From: Kineosporiaceae bacterium
Lineage (GTDB): Bacteria > Actinomycetota > Actinomycetes > Actinomycetales > Kineosporiaceae
NCBI GenBank assembly: GCA_016794595.1
Contig: JAEUJN010000110.1
Span: forward strand, 1-49,106
DNA: 49,106 nucleotides
Direction: 5' to 3'
Positions 48,893 through 49,106 of this stretch are shown one piece after another; the first letter of the stretch is position 1; each line of letters opens with the position of its first letter. The notes below the pieces were generated by a model. The model saw only the letters and a program-made list of their open reading frames with translations. It was not told the DNA's origin and searched no databases. Position numbers and translations under genes: made by a program.

Positions 48893-49106
48893 TCAGAAGG
48901 GTGGGTGTTCGCTCTCGGTGGTGATGACCCTGCCGGTGGGGGTGGTCCATTGGGTGATGGGCAGTCCGGTGCCTGGGTCGGTGAGGGTGGGGGTGAAGCC
49001 TGGTTCGCGGAGGCGGTGGTGGTGTTTGCAGAGGGGGTGCAGGTTGCACTCGCAGGTCGGTCCGCCGTCGGTGTGGGGGGTGCGGTGGTCGATCTCGCAG
49101 GTGATG
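48893..49106 (-). CDS. HNH nuclease domain of a DUF222-type protein (N-terminus outside window)
   Basis: The frame is open to the window edge and gives the last 70 residues. TCEIDHRTPHTDGGPTCECNLHPLCKHHHRLRE is the HNH core with Cys, Asp-His and Asn-x-x-x-x-Cys-x-x-His. It ends with PITQWTTPTGRVITTESEHPPF, the usual tail of actinomycete DUF222/13E12-type HNH proteins. These are multicopy and of unknown role; some belong to repeat elements. The main part of the gene lies beyond the window. Confidence 0.9.
   Translation of the reverse strand, partial: ITCEIDHRTPHTDGGPTCECNLHPLCKHHHRLREPGFTPTLTDPGTGLPITQWTTPTGRVITTESEHPPF

Overview
The window is high-GC DNA (roughly 70 percent) with short gene spacing, many 4-base ATGA/GTGA stop-start overlaps, frequent GTG starts, Shine-Dalgarno sites of the AGGAGG type, and actinobacterial families (DUF222-type HNH protein, DUF4395, LuxR two-component pairs, MsiK-type sugar ABC operons without an ATPase). 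It is best read as a chromosomal segment of an actinomycete; genus cannot be assigned from sequence reading alone. No phage, plasmid, CRISPR or transposase gene was seen.

Layout: (1) 1-2991: a cut-off secreted fibronectin-III protein, a NarL-type response regulator with its histidine kinase, and a small membrane protein. (2) 3031-8297: an IclR regulator followed by a glycine-betaine/proline-type ABC transporter (ATPase, double permease, lipoprotein). (3) 8393-14489: an amino-sugar locus with SIS isomerase, DeoR regulator, sugar ABC importer and a short NagA deacetylase. (4) 14571-19114, minus strand: a dimethylglycine/sarcosine-type flavoprotein with etfB and etfA. A paired operator-like motif in front of the betaine transporter recurs with identical spacing in front of the dimethylglycine gene, so blocks 2 and 4 look like one betaine uptake and demethylation regulon bracketing the amino-sugar locus. 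(5) 19312-25489: a polytopic membrane protein, a three-subunit molybdenum hydroxylase and a thioredoxin/DUF4395 pair. (6) 25510-32083, minus: DNA polymerase IV, then a glycosyltransferase-GtrA protein, a phosphodiester glycosidase-like protein, a Cthe_2159-type beta-helix lipoprotein, a VTC polyphosphate polymerase domain and DUF4956, which together look like a cell-surface or polyphosphate module. (7) 32222-44591: mostly single genes (esterase, dynamin-like GTPase, GH16 glucanase, GerMN/Gmad2 protein, amidohydrolase, tRNA-Lys(CTT), nuclease-like protein, sigma/anti-sigma pair). (8) 44600-48144, minus: a two-gene operon in which both enzymes carry an N-terminal Rieske domain, one fused to a thiamine-diphosphate enzyme and one to a glutamate-synthase FMN domain. 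The window ends in a cut-off HNH nuclease gene.

The most unusual signals are these. The second Rieske frame has a TAA stop exactly where the cluster cysteine should be. A 53-bp tandem duplication between etfB and etfA builds a chain of mini-ORFs linked by ATGA overlaps. A 40-bp palindrome occurs twice in opposite orientation at convergent gene ends, with different flanks that both extend the stem. The NagA protein lacks both terminal segments that normally form its small beta-domain.
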